From Lancefieldella parvula DSM 20469 (GTDB lineage: Bacteria > Actinomycetota > Coriobacteriia > Coriobacteriales > Atopobiaceae), in the NCBI RefSeq assembly GCF_000024225.1, contig NC_013203.1:1178001-1242000 (forward strand): DNA of 64,000 nucleotides, given 5' to 3'. The notes under the pieces were generated by a model that was given only the letters and a program-made list of their open reading frames with translations, did not search any database and was not told the origin of the DNA. The translations under genes and the position numbers were made by a program. Below, piece by piece: positions 35,830-45,194 of this stretch (the stretch's first letter is position 1; each line of letters opens with the position of its first letter).

Positions 35830-36876
35830 TTAGCAAATCTTGCAAATCCAATCCGCCTCTGGAGCCTCAATCTCACCAGACTGAATGCTGGTCAGTGTGT
35901 TGCGAAGCTTAGACATGACAGGCCCCACAGCCTCCATACCAGCGCCAAAGACAATCTCTTTCTCACCATCAACAACTTTGCCAACAGGAGAAATAACGGC
36001 AGCAGTACCGCACATGCCACACTCAACAAACTGGTCAAGCTCATCAAAACGGACAGGACGCTCAACAACCTTCATACCAAGCATGTCTTTAGCAACAGTT
36101 GCTAATGAACGACGGGTAATAGAAGGCAAAATAGAATCAGTATAGGACTGTGGAATAACCAAGGTTCCCTCTTTATTAACAAAGAGGAAGTTTGCGCCAC
36201 TGGACTCCTCAACATAAGTGCGAGAGCCTGAATCAAGATACATGCTATCTGCAAAGCCCTGCTCATGTGCCCAAGTGGTTGGATACAGAGACATAGCGTA
36301 ATTCAGACCAGCCTTGATGTTGCCGGTTCCGTGAGGAGCGGCGCGATCATAAGGAGAAACGGTCAGTGCAACAGGAGCAACGCCGTTAGAGTAATAAGCT
36401 CCAACTGGAGTAACCATAATGCGGAATTCATATGTAGGAGATGGCTTAACACCAACGGTATTGCCGGTACCAATCATAAAAGGACGAACATACAACGTAG
36501 CACCTGTACCAAATGGTGGAACCCATGCTGCATTTGCAGAAACAACCTCTTTAACAGCAGCAACAAATCTATCCTCAGGGAATGGAGGCATAACAAGACG
36601 AGATGCAGAATCTGCCATACGCTGAGCATTAAGATTAGGACGAAAGCACACAATATCGCCAGAGACTGTGGTATAGGCCTTTAAGCCCTCAAAAACTTCC
36701 TGGCAATAATGGAAGATATTTGCGCATTCAGACAGCGTAATGTTGTGATTGGTAGTAAGTCCACCTTCATCCCAAGCACCATCTTTGTAGTGGGCAACGT
36801 AACTGTAATCACACTGCGTATATGCGAAGCCAAGCGATGTCCAATCGATGTCTTTCTTCTCCACTGAGTTTGCCAT
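35830..36876 (-). CDS. ilvE: Branched-chain amino acid aminotransferase
   Basis: 348 residues, a fold-type IV PLP enzyme of the longer IlvE class. The PLP lysine is Lys188 in GTGNIKAGLNYAMSL; YVEESSGANFLF and ECGMCGTAAVISPVG are further conserved blocks. It interconverts Leu, Ile and Val with their 2-oxo acids. A single-gene unit; ribosome site GAAAGGAAAGCC precedes the ATG. No attenuator or T-box is seen. Confidence 0.95.
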   Translation of the reverse strand: MANSVEKKDIDWTSLGFAYTQCDYSYVAHYKDGAWDEGGLTTNHNITLSECANIFHYCQEVFEGLKAYTTVSGDIVCFRPNLNAQRMADSASRLVMPPFPEDRFVAAVKEVVSANAAWVPPFGTGATLYVRPFMIGTGNTVGVKPSPTYEFRIMVTPVGAYYSNGVAPVALTVSPYDRAAPHGTGNIKAGLNYAMSLYPTTWAHEQGFADSMYLDSGSRTYVEESSGANFLFVNKEGTLVIPQSYTDSILPSITRRSLATVAKDMLGMKVVERPVRFDELDQFVECGMCGTAAVISPVGKVVDGEKEIVFGAGMEAVGPVMSKLRNTLTSIQSGEIEAPEADWICKIC

Positions 36877-37012
36877 GGCTTTCCTTTCTCCGTGGGTTTC
36901 AAAGAATGAACTCCATCTTAAACGTGCAACTTTAAATACCTTGCCATATCAAATAGTTTGTAACCGAATAGTTATTTTGCGGTATAACGTACATGAGCTG
37001 AAGGGAGCAACA

Positions 37013-37372
37013 ATGAATATCAAACTCAAAAGGACCTACGACGCACCAGAAGCTAACGATGGGTATCGCGTGCTCGTAGATAGACTGTGGCCTCGTGGCA
37101 TCAAAAAAGAGAACCTGCACGCTGATGAGTGGGCTAAAACTATTGCTCCTACTACTGAGTGCAGAAAAACATTCAACCACGATCCAGAGCGTTTTGACAG
37201 CTTTGTGTCTACGTATACGGCCGAGCTTAACAGCAATCCCGACGCAGAAACCTTTGTTGAACAGCTCAAAAAGCTTGATTTAACTACCGTGACACTGCTT
37301 TTCTCGGACAAAGACACTAAATACAACAACGCTGTAGTGCTCAAGAAGTGGCTTGAGAGTAAATTAAAATAA
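37013..37372 (+). CDS. DUF488 family protein
   Basis: 119 residues from ATG 37013 behind AAGGGAG; the long upstream extension of the frame lies in the intergenic region and is rejected. Family motifs KRTYDAPEANDGYRVLVDRLWPRG (residues 5-28) and an EWAKTIAPTTECRKTF segment identify DUF488, a small cytoplasmic family of unknown function that is often present in single copy. A TTGTAA...TATAAC pair (36958-36988, 19-bp spacing) may be its promoter. Confidence 0.88.
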   Translation: MNIKLKRTYDAPEANDGYRVLVDRLWPRGIKKENLHADEWAKTIAPTTECRKTFNHDPERFDSFVSTYTAELNSNPDAETFVEQLKKLDLTTVTLLFSDKDTKYNNAVVLKKWLESKLK

Positions 37373-37390
37373 TAGGCTTATGGACTGTAA

Positions 37391-38224
37391 CTACATCTCT
37401 TGCGAGAAGAACTCCTGGTAGAATGCCAATTCTTCAGGAGTGTCAATGCTTGATGAGAATAAAATATCTGGTCGTACGATGCTGTCGTTCTCATTCGCAA
37501 TGGTATCTGTAGTGGTATCCTCAATGTTTTCTTTAGAAGTAAGCAGATTTGCCTGCTTTAGCAAACGTTTAAGCTGATGAGCGGCTCCTGCACCGCCATC
37601 AAAAAATTCTACGTTGCCTAAAACAGAGCTAATTTGCTTCTTAATAAAAGGGTAATGCGTACAACCAAGAACCACAGCATCTACCTGACCAGTATAGCCA
37701 CCTAAAAGCTCAGTCAGTCGTTTGTGCAACTGTTCTGAATCAGTCTGACCAGATTCAATAAGCTCTACCAAGCCTTCTCCTGGAATAGAGATAACCTTTG
37801 CGGAAGGATGTAATCGCGACTCAAGATTGTGATACTTCTGTAAAGAAAGTGTTGCCTTTGTAGCTAGAACAATCACAGTTCCATGAGGATACGCAGTCAC
37901 TGCAGGCTTAAGAGCCGGCTCAACACCCACAATAGATAGATAAGGATAGGCTGCCCTCAGTTCGTCTGCGGCAGCAGCTGTTGCGGTATTGCAGGCTATA
38001 ACCAGTGCTTTAGCACCCTCATCAATAAACTTTTTAGCAATAACAGACGAACGCTGTGCAATCTGCTCTTTTGGCTTAGTGCCATAAGGAGCAAATGCAG
38101 AATCACCAAAATAATGAAACGTCTCATGAGGCATTTGAGCAACAAGATGCTTAAGCACGCTCATGCCGCCAACGCCCGAGTCAAAAACACCAATAAAACT
38201 ATGAGGAGTCAGACGAGCTTCCAT
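37391..38224 (-). CDS. murI: Glutamate racemase
   Basis: 277 residues. Catalytic cysteines are Cys78 in VIACNTATAAA and Cys188 in VLGCTHYPF, and the N-terminal substrate motif is FDSGVGGMSVLKHL. It supplies D-glutamate for peptidoglycan. It converges with DUF488, leaving only 18 bases between the stops. The C-terminal 40 residues are more divergent than the catalytic part, as is common. Confidence 0.95.
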   Translation of the reverse strand: MEARLTPHSFIGVFDSGVGGMSVLKHLVAQMPHETFHYFGDSAFAPYGTKPKEQIAQRSSVIAKKFIDEGAKALVIACNTATAAAADELRAAYPYLSIVGVEPALKPAVTAYPHGTVIVLATKATLSLQKYHNLESRLHPSAKVISIPGEGLVELIESGQTDSEQLHKRLTELLGGYTGQVDAVVLGCTHYPFIKKQISSVLGNVEFFDGGAGAAHQLKRLLKQANLLTSKENIEDTTTDTIANENDSIVRPDILFSSSIDTPEELAFYQEFFSQEM

Positions 38225-38336
38225 TACAAACCTTTCAAACTGAATGTAAAGTATTTTATACCTTTATCATTCAAGGGTTGATTTACATCACTCTTGGGTA
38301 AAATGCCAAAGATATGTTTTTAATGATTGGAGTTTT

Positions 38337-38765
38337 ATGAGCAACGAAGGTAAAAAAGTAAAAGTCCACTACGTAGGTACCCTTGATGATGGAACTAAGT
38401 TTGACTCTTCCCGCGATCGTAATGAGCCACTGGCATTTACCTGCATGGCTGGTCAGATGATTCCTGGTTTTGACCAGGCTGTCAAAGATATGACCGTTGG
38501 ACAGATTGTTGACGTGCATATTCCAGCGGCTGAGGCTTATGGTGAGCGCCATGAGGAGGCAGTTCAGCCTGTTCCTGTAGCTCAACTTCCTGGATCTGAA
38601 AATCTTGTTGCAGGTCAGCAGGTCACCTTAGGTACCCCTGAGGGATATCCTGTTATGGCAACAGTAGTCTCAAACGACGGTACCACCATTGTCTTTGACA
38701 CAAACCATCCAATGGCTGGTAAAGACCTTAACTTTAACATTGAGCTTCTTGAGGTTGAAGAGTAA
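38337..38765 (+). CDS. FKBP-type peptidyl-prolyl isomerase (SlyD-like)
   Basis: 142 residues from ATG 38337 (GGAG at spacing 4). FKBP residues VHYVGTLDDGTKFDSS, GQMIPGFDQAV and the inserted-in-flap region EAYGERHEEAVQPVP follow the SlyD architecture, a prolyl isomerase with a chaperone flap. The metal-binding His-rich tail of E. coli SlyD is absent. Cytoplasmic, single gene, ended by a strong terminator. Confidence 0.9.
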   Translation: MSNEGKKVKVHYVGTLDDGTKFDSSRDRNEPLAFTCMAGQMIPGFDQAVKDMTVGQIVDVHIPAAEAYGERHEEAVQPVPVAQLPGSENLVAGQQVTLGTPEGYPVMATVVSNDGTTIVFDTNHPMAGKDLNFNIELLEVEE

Positions 38766-38791
38766 TCCACTCCCCTTTTATAGGACGAGAA

Positions 38792-38826
38792 GGGCGTAGA
38801 TGCTCGTGGCATTTACGTCCTTTTTT
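38792..38826 (+). terminator. Intrinsic terminator after the FKBP gene
   Basis: 12-bp stem GGGCGTAGATGC / GCATTTACGTCC (two G-U pairs), loop TCGTG, followed by TTTTTT. Confidence 0.93.
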
Positions 38827-38843
38827 GCACCAAGATAGATAAC

Positions 38844-38877
38844 AAAAGAGCTTGGTTATATATAGCCAAGCTCTTTT
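38844..38877 (-). terminator. Intrinsic terminator of the coiled-coil peptidase gene
   Basis: 12-bp perfect stem AAAAGAGCTTGG / CCAAGCTCTTTT with an AT-rich loop, T tract built into the arm on the minus strand. It stands back-to-back with the plus-strand terminator just upstream. Confidence 0.9.
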
Positions 38878-38905
38878 ACATAACAAGTTATTAAAGACCA
38901 AAGCC

Positions 38906-40147
38906 TTAGCTCAGAACAACGCCACCAAGCCAGCCCCACCTTGGAGTACTCAAAGCACCAAGTTGAGAAATCCAAGAGCTTAAGCTCTGGCTTCTTACAA
39001 CACCAGAGAGGCAGTGTCTGACCATGCCGCCACCAATGTAGATACCAACGTGACCGTAAATCAAAGCTGCAGCAGAGCCACCAAGAGTAGGAACAGCAAT
39101 AATCATGCCAGGCTCAATAGCGCTCTGGTCGGTAGAGTAACACCAGGAGTAATACATATCGCATGCATTGCCATAGAAGGTGCCAACGCCTGCGTTTGAG
39201 AAGACATTAGAAACCCAAGCAGCACAGAAACCTGCGCCTGTAGATCCGGTATAACTTGCAGCATTAACAACTGCAGCAGCAGAGCCAGAACCAGCAGAAG
39301 AGGTTCCTCCTCCGCCACCACCGCCAGAATAGCTGCTACCGCCGCCACTATTACTTGACGCAGCAGCACGTTGAGCAGCAACACGCTCTGCCTCCTGCTG
39401 GGCAGCAAGAAGCTCAGAATCACGCTGAGCAATAAGCTCTTTAACGTTGTCATCAAGATTAGAAACAACGTTTGCAGCGTCTGCCTGACGAGCAGAAATC
39501 TCATTGAGCTGAGACTCCTGAGAAGTACGAAGATTTTCAAGTTCAGTCTTCTTATTCTCAAGCTCAGTCTTCTCGGACTGAAGAGCAGCCTTATCTGACT
39601 CAAGGGCAGCCTTCAAGTTCTTAACTTCCTCAATCATCTTCTGATCAGACTCAGAAATCTTATCGAGATAGTAAATATTAGAAGTAAGCTCCTCAAAGCT
39701 TGCAGAAGAAAGAATCATCTCTAAAGCGCCAGCTGGGCCAGCTTTATAGTTGCTGGACATACGTGCGCCAAGTGCTTTTCTCTTCTCGGTAATCTGAGTT
39801 TCTTTTTCAGAAATCTCTTTCTGTTTAGCATCAATTTGATTCTGCTTATCTGCAATCTGACCAGAAATAGCACCAATCTGAGAGTTGGTGTCATTCAGAC
39901 TTGCCTGCATATTAGAAACTTCGTTAGAAATCTCATCAAGCAGCTTCTGAGCAGCATCGTAGTCACTACGAGCAGCATCAATCTGAGACTGTGTAACACC
40001 AAGAGCAGGGCGCGTGTTAATCAGTGAGGCAGTAACGGCAGCGGCAGCAATGCCCATGCCGGCAAAAATCTTAAGAGCATCACGACGATTAAAAAGAGCA
40101 GCACTCTGCTCCTCGATGGTCGTGCTTTGCTGTTTCTTTAAACTCAT
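38906..40147 (-). CDS. Secreted coiled-coil peptidoglycan hydrolase (PcsB-like, NlpC/P60 or CHAP type)
   Basis: 413 residues. The N-terminus (FNRRDALKIFAGMGIAAAA, RR at 21-22) is a good twin-arginine signal, and tat genes occur at 60.9-62.3 kb. Two coiled-coil stretches (about 50-130 and 165-260), a Gly/Ser linker (266-290) and a Cys/His peptidase domain follow, with candidate Cys308 in GAGFCAAWVSNVF and His366 in IYGHVGIYIGGG. The layout matches PcsB/RipA-type cell-separation hydrolases. The catalytic domain is intermediate between NlpC/P60 and CHAP in appearance, so the exact family is uncertain. Confidence 0.85.
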   Translation of the reverse strand: MSLKKQQSTTIEEQSAALFNRRDALKIFAGMGIAAAAVTASLINTRPALGVTQSQIDAARSDYDAAQKLLDEISNEVSNMQASLNDTNSQIGAISGQIADKQNQIDAKQKEISEKETQITEKRKALGARMSSNYKAGPAGALEMILSSASFEELTSNIYYLDKISESDQKMIEEVKNLKAALESDKAALQSEKTELENKKTELENLRTSQESQLNEISARQADAANVVSNLDDNVKELIAQRDSELLAAQQEAERVAAQRAAASSNSGGGSSYSGGGGGGGTSSAGSGSAAAVVNAASYTGSTGAGFCAAWVSNVFSNAGVGTFYGNACDMYYSWCYSTDQSAIEPGMIIAVPTLGGSAAALIYGHVGIYIGGGMVRHCLSGVVRSQSLSSWISQLGALSTPRWGWLGGVVLS

Positions 40148-40303
40148 TAGGGTCTCCTAGAACGTTTAGTAGTACGGTGTGACCTTTGAGAGACTATTCT
40201 ACCCGAGAAAGACGTCGATATTCAAAAAGATACGTAATTTACAAACTACCCGAAAGAAATTTTAGGGAGCTTTAGCTCTAAATTGTGAGGTCAGAGATAG
40301 GAT

Positions 40304-41365
40304 TTAGCGGTTCTCAATATGTGCAACATTTTTAATTGAAATGGTAATCCTACCGTCAGACTCATGAGAAAATTCTAAGTAACCTGGACGATCTGTTAGG
40401 TTTGAAGGAAATGAAATCTCAATTCCTGTATCTGTTCGAATCTTATGATTCTTCGCAATCCTGTTAGCAACACCGCGTTTAACAGGAACTTCTTCTGGAA
40501 GCTCTCTACTTACCACCTGAGCTTCGTACTTTTCCTGAATCTCAGGACGCTCTTCAAAGATGCGCTTACCAACCTTGATGGGATCTACTACCTCTTCTAC
40601 CTCTGCTGCTTCCGCAACGGCAGCCTTAGCGCGAGACACCTCAACGGCAGGCTCAAGACCATACTCTTCTGCCAAATCCTGAACAATAACGGTTACCTCG
40701 CCAATAACCTCATGGCTTGATGCCTCTGAACTGCACTCAAGAAACAACTCGGGAATAATAAACTTTCCTTCTCCTGCTACAGAACGATCATGATCGTGGA
40801 AATCAATAGCGCCCGTATCTAAGTCAATGACTGCATACGAGTCAACTTTTTGCGTAGGCGATGGCAGCGTTGCATCTTGACGTAAAATCTCGTTTGATGA
40901 GCCATTAACATCATGTATAAAGGCTTGCTTGCGTGGGAGAAGCACAATGGCAAAGAGTCGTCTTCCCTCACCCTCAAATGCCTCAGCCTGAGCATCCTCA
41001 TCATTTACAGCACTGCTAGCAAGCGCTTGACCTGCATCAGTATCAATGTAATCAGCCACAAGAAGATCACACTGCTCAACGTCATCTGCACGACGAAGCT
41101 GTTCCCAGAACCACTGGGCAATCTGGCAAGAAAACTCTACAAACTCAACGTCTCCGTGTGCGTATTCCTGAAGACCGCCAGCAAAATTACTGGTAGGGGC
41201 AAATTCTCCATGTCTAGACTCTGGGTTTGCCGTAACCTTACGCAGTCTACGCTGTACATATGACTTTGTCTGACGGTCCTCCAAATCCAAGGTAGATTGA
41301 GAGAAGTATTTAGTTCCCGTCTCAAAATCAAAGACGTGAAGAATTGCCTTAGTGACTCTAAGCAT
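40304..41365 (-). CDS. Nucleoid-associated protein (NdpA/YejK family)
   Basis: 353 residues; GAGG six bases before ATG 41365. The start TKAILHVFDFETGTKYFSQ and the spacing of FVEFSCQIAQWFWEQ and PSPTQKVDSYAVIDL match the 37-kDa nucleoid-associated family (PF04245), found in many bacteria with unclear role. Region 225-265 is charged and low-complexity (AKAAVAEAAEVEEVVD). It is followed downstream by the NlpC-type gene and preceded by crr. Confidence 0.8.
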   Translation of the reverse strand: MLRVTKAILHVFDFETGTKYFSQSTLDLEDRQTKSYVQRRLRKVTANPESRHGEFAPTSNFAGGLQEYAHGDVEFVEFSCQIAQWFWEQLRRADDVEQCDLLVADYIDTDAGQALASSAVNDEDAQAEAFEGEGRRLFAIVLLPRKQAFIHDVNGSSNEILRQDATLPSPTQKVDSYAVIDLDTGAIDFHDHDRSVAGEGKFIIPELFLECSSEASSHEVIGEVTVIVQDLAEEYGLEPAVEVSRAKAAVAEAAEVEEVVDPIKVGKRIFEERPEIQEKYEAQVVSRELPEEVPVKRGVANRIAKNHKIRTDTGIEISFPSNLTDRPGYLEFSHESDGRITISIKNVAHIENR

Positions 41366-41409
41366 GAAAAACCTCGTTTATTGCAGATATTTGTAGTTGG
41401 CGAGAAACC

Positions 41410-41973
41410 CTAGTGCTTGACGCACATCAAAGGATCGCCAATCTTAACCAGCGGACGACCACCAATCAGCGTTCCGGATTCACCGATAAGGTCAATGCGC
41501 TCGTACGTATCTGCGTTGACAACGGTAACAACTACAACGTTCTCATATCCCGCTTCTTCAATGGCAGCAGAATCAAACGAAATCAGTGGCATACCTGCTT
41601 TAACCTCATCATTAGCGTGAACGTAACGGGTAAAACCCTTACCGTTCATCTCAATGGTACCAACGCCAATGTGAATCAGAATCTCAATACCAGTATCAGT
41701 GGTAAGACCAATTGAATGATTAGTTACATTAGTTGCGGTAACGCGAGCATCACAAGGAGCATATACACAATCAAGACCAACAGGCAAAATACCGTAACCT
41801 TGACCAAAAAGACCACTTGAAATTACCTCGTCATGTACCTCTTGAACGCTTACCAAAACGCCAGAAATTGGTGCATAAATTGTATCTTCCCTGGTAGCAA
41901 ATGTGGCTTTCTGAGGCTCTTCAGTTCCATTAGAGGGAACAAACACATTTTTAACCTTTGACCAAAGACCCAT
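41410..41973 (-). CDS. crr: PTS glucose-type EIIA (Crr-like)
   Basis: 187 residues from ATG behind GAGGAGG. Phosphoacceptor His101 in EILIHIGVGTIEMNG, second His86 in TNHSIGL and the N-terminal APISGVLVSVQEV strand define a glucose-family EIIA. It stands alone, so it may serve IICB permeases encoded elsewhere. In this family EIIA can also regulate non-PTS permeases; that is not visible here. Confidence 0.92.
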   Translation of the reverse strand: MGLWSKVKNVFVPSNGTEEPQKATFATREDTIYAPISGVLVSVQEVHDEVISSGLFGQGYGILPVGLDCVYAPCDARVTATNVTNHSIGLTTDTGIEILIHIGVGTIEMNGKGFTRYVHANDEVKAGMPLISFDSAAIEEAGYENVVVVTVVNADTYERIDLIGESGTLIGGRPLVKIGDPLMCVKH

Positions 41974-42040
41974 GATGCCTCCTCTAGTACATACTCTGCA
42001 CAGATGTTATCTGACATAACATTTCTATTTTACCTAAGCA

Positions 42041-42079
42041 AGAAGGACGAATGCTCCACAGAGAAACATCCGTCCTTCT
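42041..42079 (-). terminator. Intrinsic terminator of the bceAB operon
   Basis: AGAAGGACG / CGTCCTTCT, 9-bp stem with a 21-base loop that can pair partly (ATG/CAT), followed on the minus strand by TGCTTAGG after TTCT. It lies 32 bases beyond the bceB stop. Confidence 0.75.
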
Positions 42080-42110
42080 TTCACGAATTTATAACATTAA
42101 AACTGTAAAA

Positions 42111-44222
42111 CTACTGCATTTTTCTTGAGCTTCTAAAAATAATAGAACGCGCGGCAAAATACGTAACTAAGAAATAACCTCCATACAAAGCAATGACAAT
42201 AGCAACTACTCCACCAATAGATTGTGAAACATCAAAGTTTCCTACTGTTTTTATAATATTTACCATCAATGACATAGCGCATGTTGCATGTGCCATAGAT
42301 ACAAGCAGAGGGAACAAAAAATACACGCCAATCTGAGTAAAGAGAGCTCGGCTGGCAAGACCCTTCTCGGCACCCAATTCTGCAAGGACCTGATAAGCGC
42401 GGGCATTATCCGAAGCCTCTGATAGCTGCTGAAGCGCAAGAATTGCGGAACAAGCGATAAAAAGTATTAAACCAATATAAAGCGCAAGATATGTAACAAT
42501 AGCGCTGAGGCCTGCATAATTTGAAAGATACTGGGCAGTAGTAGTTGTCAAAATCAACTCATACGAATCAGAATCAGATCCAACAAGTTCACCATCATCA
42601 AAATACTTCTTAATTTGCTCGCGGAACTTGGATTCTTCTTTATCATCAGTAGTGTTATATGTTCCCACTACATATGATCCTGCTGAAACCACACTCTTTG
42701 GAAAACTCTGGTCTGCAAGTACCATGATTCCCATTCCTGGCTGTAAAAGTGGGCCACCTTGAGTTTGACCCTTATCAACAGTCTCTCCTACTGCATGATA
42801 CGTTGTGCCTTGAATTGTTAAATTAGGGTTCTGCGCAAGTGAGTCTTTCCAATACTGGGCAACGCTGTTATCAAGTGTCCAAACCATATAGCCATTAGTG
42901 CCAAAATCAATAGGATCAAGACCTGATGCAACACGAAGCTGGTTATACTGTGAAGCACGCATAACCGTAATATCCCTATTTGAAATATCTTTCAAATCTT
43001 CAGATACATAAGCTCCATAATAATCAGCAAGCTTCTTCCCACCCACTTCATCAATCGCATGATAGGTAAAACTTGGCGTTGTGGTATCATCCATTACATA
43101 ATAAGTATCTGCCTGAATAGCCTTTTTTATAACTTGATTCCATTCTGGATCTATCTTCTGAAGCGTTGTCGTGTAGTCAACTGTTTCTGCATTATGTGGT
43201 TCAAGCTCATTCTTCTGATTTGGTCTAATAGATGCGCTCATATCATAGGTACGGAATACGCTCATTTCACTATTAATGGCATTAACCAATGAAAAGCCCG
43301 ATCCAAGACCGCAAATAGCTACAAAAAGCATGGCACAAACTAAAGAAATAGAAACCCATGCGGTATTTATTCGAGCGTTGAACTGCCGTAAAATAAAAGA
43401 ATGTAGACCTTTAAAATAGAAATTCTTTCTTGTTTGCAAAAAGCGCAGCAAAAAGCCAGAGATAGAGAAAAAGAAAAGTGCTGTACCAATAGAAACTAAA
43501 ACTGTTGCACCCGCAAATTCAATATCAAGCGTTCTCATACCATTATGTTTGAGCATCACATACGACCATGCAATAAGCCCCAAAGATGCAATAAACACAA
43601 GAACTGATACAGTCAAGTTTTTTACTTTTACAGTCTGAAAAACCTTATCTGCATTAAGAAGATCAATGAGCTTATAACGAGACACGGTAAATACATTAAA
43701 AATAAGTGCTACAACAAACATAACTGCAAAATAAAGAACTGTTTGAACTAAAGATGTCGTAGAAAACACGAAAGTAAACGATTCTATTGTGGCGTTAAAC
43801 ATGTGCGCAGTTGCAAACAACATAAACTGCGACATAAAGATACCCGCAACCAAACCAACAACCAATGCCAAAAAACCAACAATGAGTGTCTCAATGATCA
43901 TAATCTTTGAGACATTTCTTTTAGTCATGCCCAAAATTTGATACATGCCAAATTCTTTTTTTCTGCGTCGAATCAAAAATTGATTAGCATACACAACTAA
44001 AAAACCCAGAATTACAGCAAGAAGAATACTTACGCCAGTAATGGTCTTACTCAATAACTGAACAATTGAGCGCGCATCCTCAGTTAACTTAAGAACCATT
44101 GATTGCTGAGTTATTGAGTTGAAAGCATAAAATAGCGCAACTCCCACTGCTAAAGTCAGAAAGTAAATACTAAAATCGCGCAGTGATTTCTTAACATTGC
44201 CCAGCGCGATTTTACTGTACAT
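42111..44222 (-). CDS. BceB-type FtsX-family permease of a peptide-antibiotic ABC transporter
   Basis: 703 residues from ATG 44222 with GAGGGTG upstream, overlapping the ATPase gene by 11 bp. Ten hydrophobic segments: one plus three at the N-terminus, two groups in the middle and a C-terminal trio, with a large extracytoplasmic domain at about 350-590, the BceB hallmark thought to recognise bacitracin-like peptides. RRRKKEFGMYQILGMTKRN is the conserved FtsX coupling region. Together with BceA and BceRS it probably gives sensing of and resistance to cell-wall peptides; the ligand is unknown. Confidence 0.9.
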   Translation of the reverse strand: MYSKIALGNVKKSLRDFSIYFLTLAVGVALFYAFNSITQQSMVLKLTEDARSIVQLLSKTITGVSILLAVILGFLVVYANQFLIRRRKKEFGMYQILGMTKRNVSKIMIIETLIVGFLALVVGLVAGIFMSQFMLFATAHMFNATIESFTFVFSTTSLVQTVLYFAVMFVVALIFNVFTVSRYKLIDLLNADKVFQTVKVKNLTVSVLVFIASLGLIAWSYVMLKHNGMRTLDIEFAGATVLVSIGTALFFFSISGFLLRFLQTRKNFYFKGLHSFILRQFNARINTAWVSISLVCAMLFVAICGLGSGFSLVNAINSEMSVFRTYDMSASIRPNQKNELEPHNAETVDYTTTLQKIDPEWNQVIKKAIQADTYYVMDDTTTPSFTYHAIDEVGGKKLADYYGAYVSEDLKDISNRDITVMRASQYNQLRVASGLDPIDFGTNGYMVWTLDNSVAQYWKDSLAQNPNLTIQGTTYHAVGETVDKGQTQGGPLLQPGMGIMVLADQSFPKSVVSAGSYVVGTYNTTDDKEESKFREQIKKYFDDGELVGSDSDSYELILTTTTAQYLSNYAGLSAIVTYLALYIGLILFIACSAILALQQLSEASDNARAYQVLAELGAEKGLASRALFTQIGVYFLFPLLVSMAHATCAMSLMVNIIKTVGNFDVSQSIGGVVAIVIALYGGYFLVTYFAARSIIFRSSRKMQ

Positions 44223-45042
44223 CAGCACCCTCTCCTCCCAAGAATGAAACAACATCCATAATCTGATCAAAGAATTGTTTCCTAGATTTTTCACCACGAA
44301 CTATCTCATTAAAAATACGACCATCCTTAATAAAAATGACGCGATGAGCGTAAGAAGCTGCATAAGAGTCGTGAGTAACCATGGCAATAGTTGCGCCTTC
44401 ACGATTTAAACCTTCAAAGCTTTCCAGAAGTGTGCGTGCATTCTTTGAGTCCAACGCACCCGTTGGCTCATCTGCTAACACAAGAGATGGATTAGTCACA
44501 ATAGCTCGTGCAGCTGCAACACGCTGACGCTGACCGCCAGACATCTCATAAGGAAACTTATCTAATACATCAGTAATCTGAAGTAATTTAGCAACAACAT
44601 CAACGCGTTCCAAAACTTCTTGTGCGCGAATATGTCCAATAGTCAAAGATAGGGCAATGTTCTCTCGAGCAGTAAGAGTGTCAAGGAGATTTGCATCCTG
44701 GAAAATGAAGCCCAAGCGGTCACGCCTAAAGGCAGAAAGCTCAGAGCCGCGCAGGCTGGAAAGCTCTTGGTCATCAATAAAGATATGGCCTGCAGATGCC
44801 TGATCAATAGTAGAGATGCAGTTCAAAAGCGTAGTTTTGCCCGAACCGGAAGGACCCATGATGGCAATGAACTCGCCACGAGCTACAGAAAGATTAATGC
44901 CGTCCAGTGCCTTAGTAATATTTCCACGAGTTCCATAGTACTTCTCGAGGTTTTGGCAAACCAAAACGGTATGAGGGGTAAGTGCTGAAGATTGTCCAGC
45001 CACAACAGTTGGCTGAGTTGGAACTGATTGAATAGCTGACAT
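44212..45042 (-). CDS. BceA-type ATP-binding protein
   Basis: 276 residues from ATG 45042, behind AAAGGG. Walker A MGPSGSGKTTLL, signature MSGGQRQRVAAARA, Walker B LVLADEPTGALD and switch VTHDSYAA are intact. An N-terminal extension of about 25 residues (poly-Thr/Pro/Ser) precedes the domain. It is a MacB/LolD-like ATPase that drives the BceB permease. The regulated promoter lies just upstream. Confidence 0.93.
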   Translation of the reverse strand: MSAIQSVPTQPTVVAGQSSALTPHTVLVCQNLEKYYGTRGNITKALDGINLSVARGEFIAIMGPSGSGKTTLLNCISTIDQASAGHIFIDDQELSSLRGSELSAFRRDRLGFIFQDANLLDTLTARENIALSLTIGHIRAQEVLERVDVVAKLLQITDVLDKFPYEMSGGQRQRVAAARAIVTNPSLVLADEPTGALDSKNARTLLESFEGLNREGATIAMVTHDSYAASYAHRVIFIKDGRIFNEIVRGEKSRKQFFDQIMDVVSFLGGEGADVQ

Positions 45043-45080
45043 GTTACGCCCTTTCATTGGGAAACGAGTAAATCTTGAGA

Positions 45081-45138
45081 TATATACTCCATCACTACCG
45101 TTCACATTGCCATCGATTGACCTTACGGAAACCTTACG
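45081..45138 (-). promoter_or_regulatory. bceA promoter with tandem response-regulator site
   Basis: CCTTACG is repeated at 45121-45127 and 45132-45138 (period 11 bp, one helical turn), which is the pattern bound by OmpR-family regulators. It lies about 12 bp upstream of a poor -35 (CAATGT, 45109-45104) and a TATATA -10 (45086-45081), as expected for an activator-dependent promoter. BceR (47247-47918) is the obvious candidate. The GNAT gene diverges from the same gap. Confidence 0.65.
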
Positions 45139-45194
45139 CTTTTCTCACTTTGATGTGTCAAAATATCACTATCAAGCATACGGGAGGGCATGCT

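Noticed and set aside
39300-39365. Short GCC-type repeats, possible CRISPR or VNTR
   Set aside because: They encode the Gly/Ser linker of the secreted peptidase; no spacer-repeat order.
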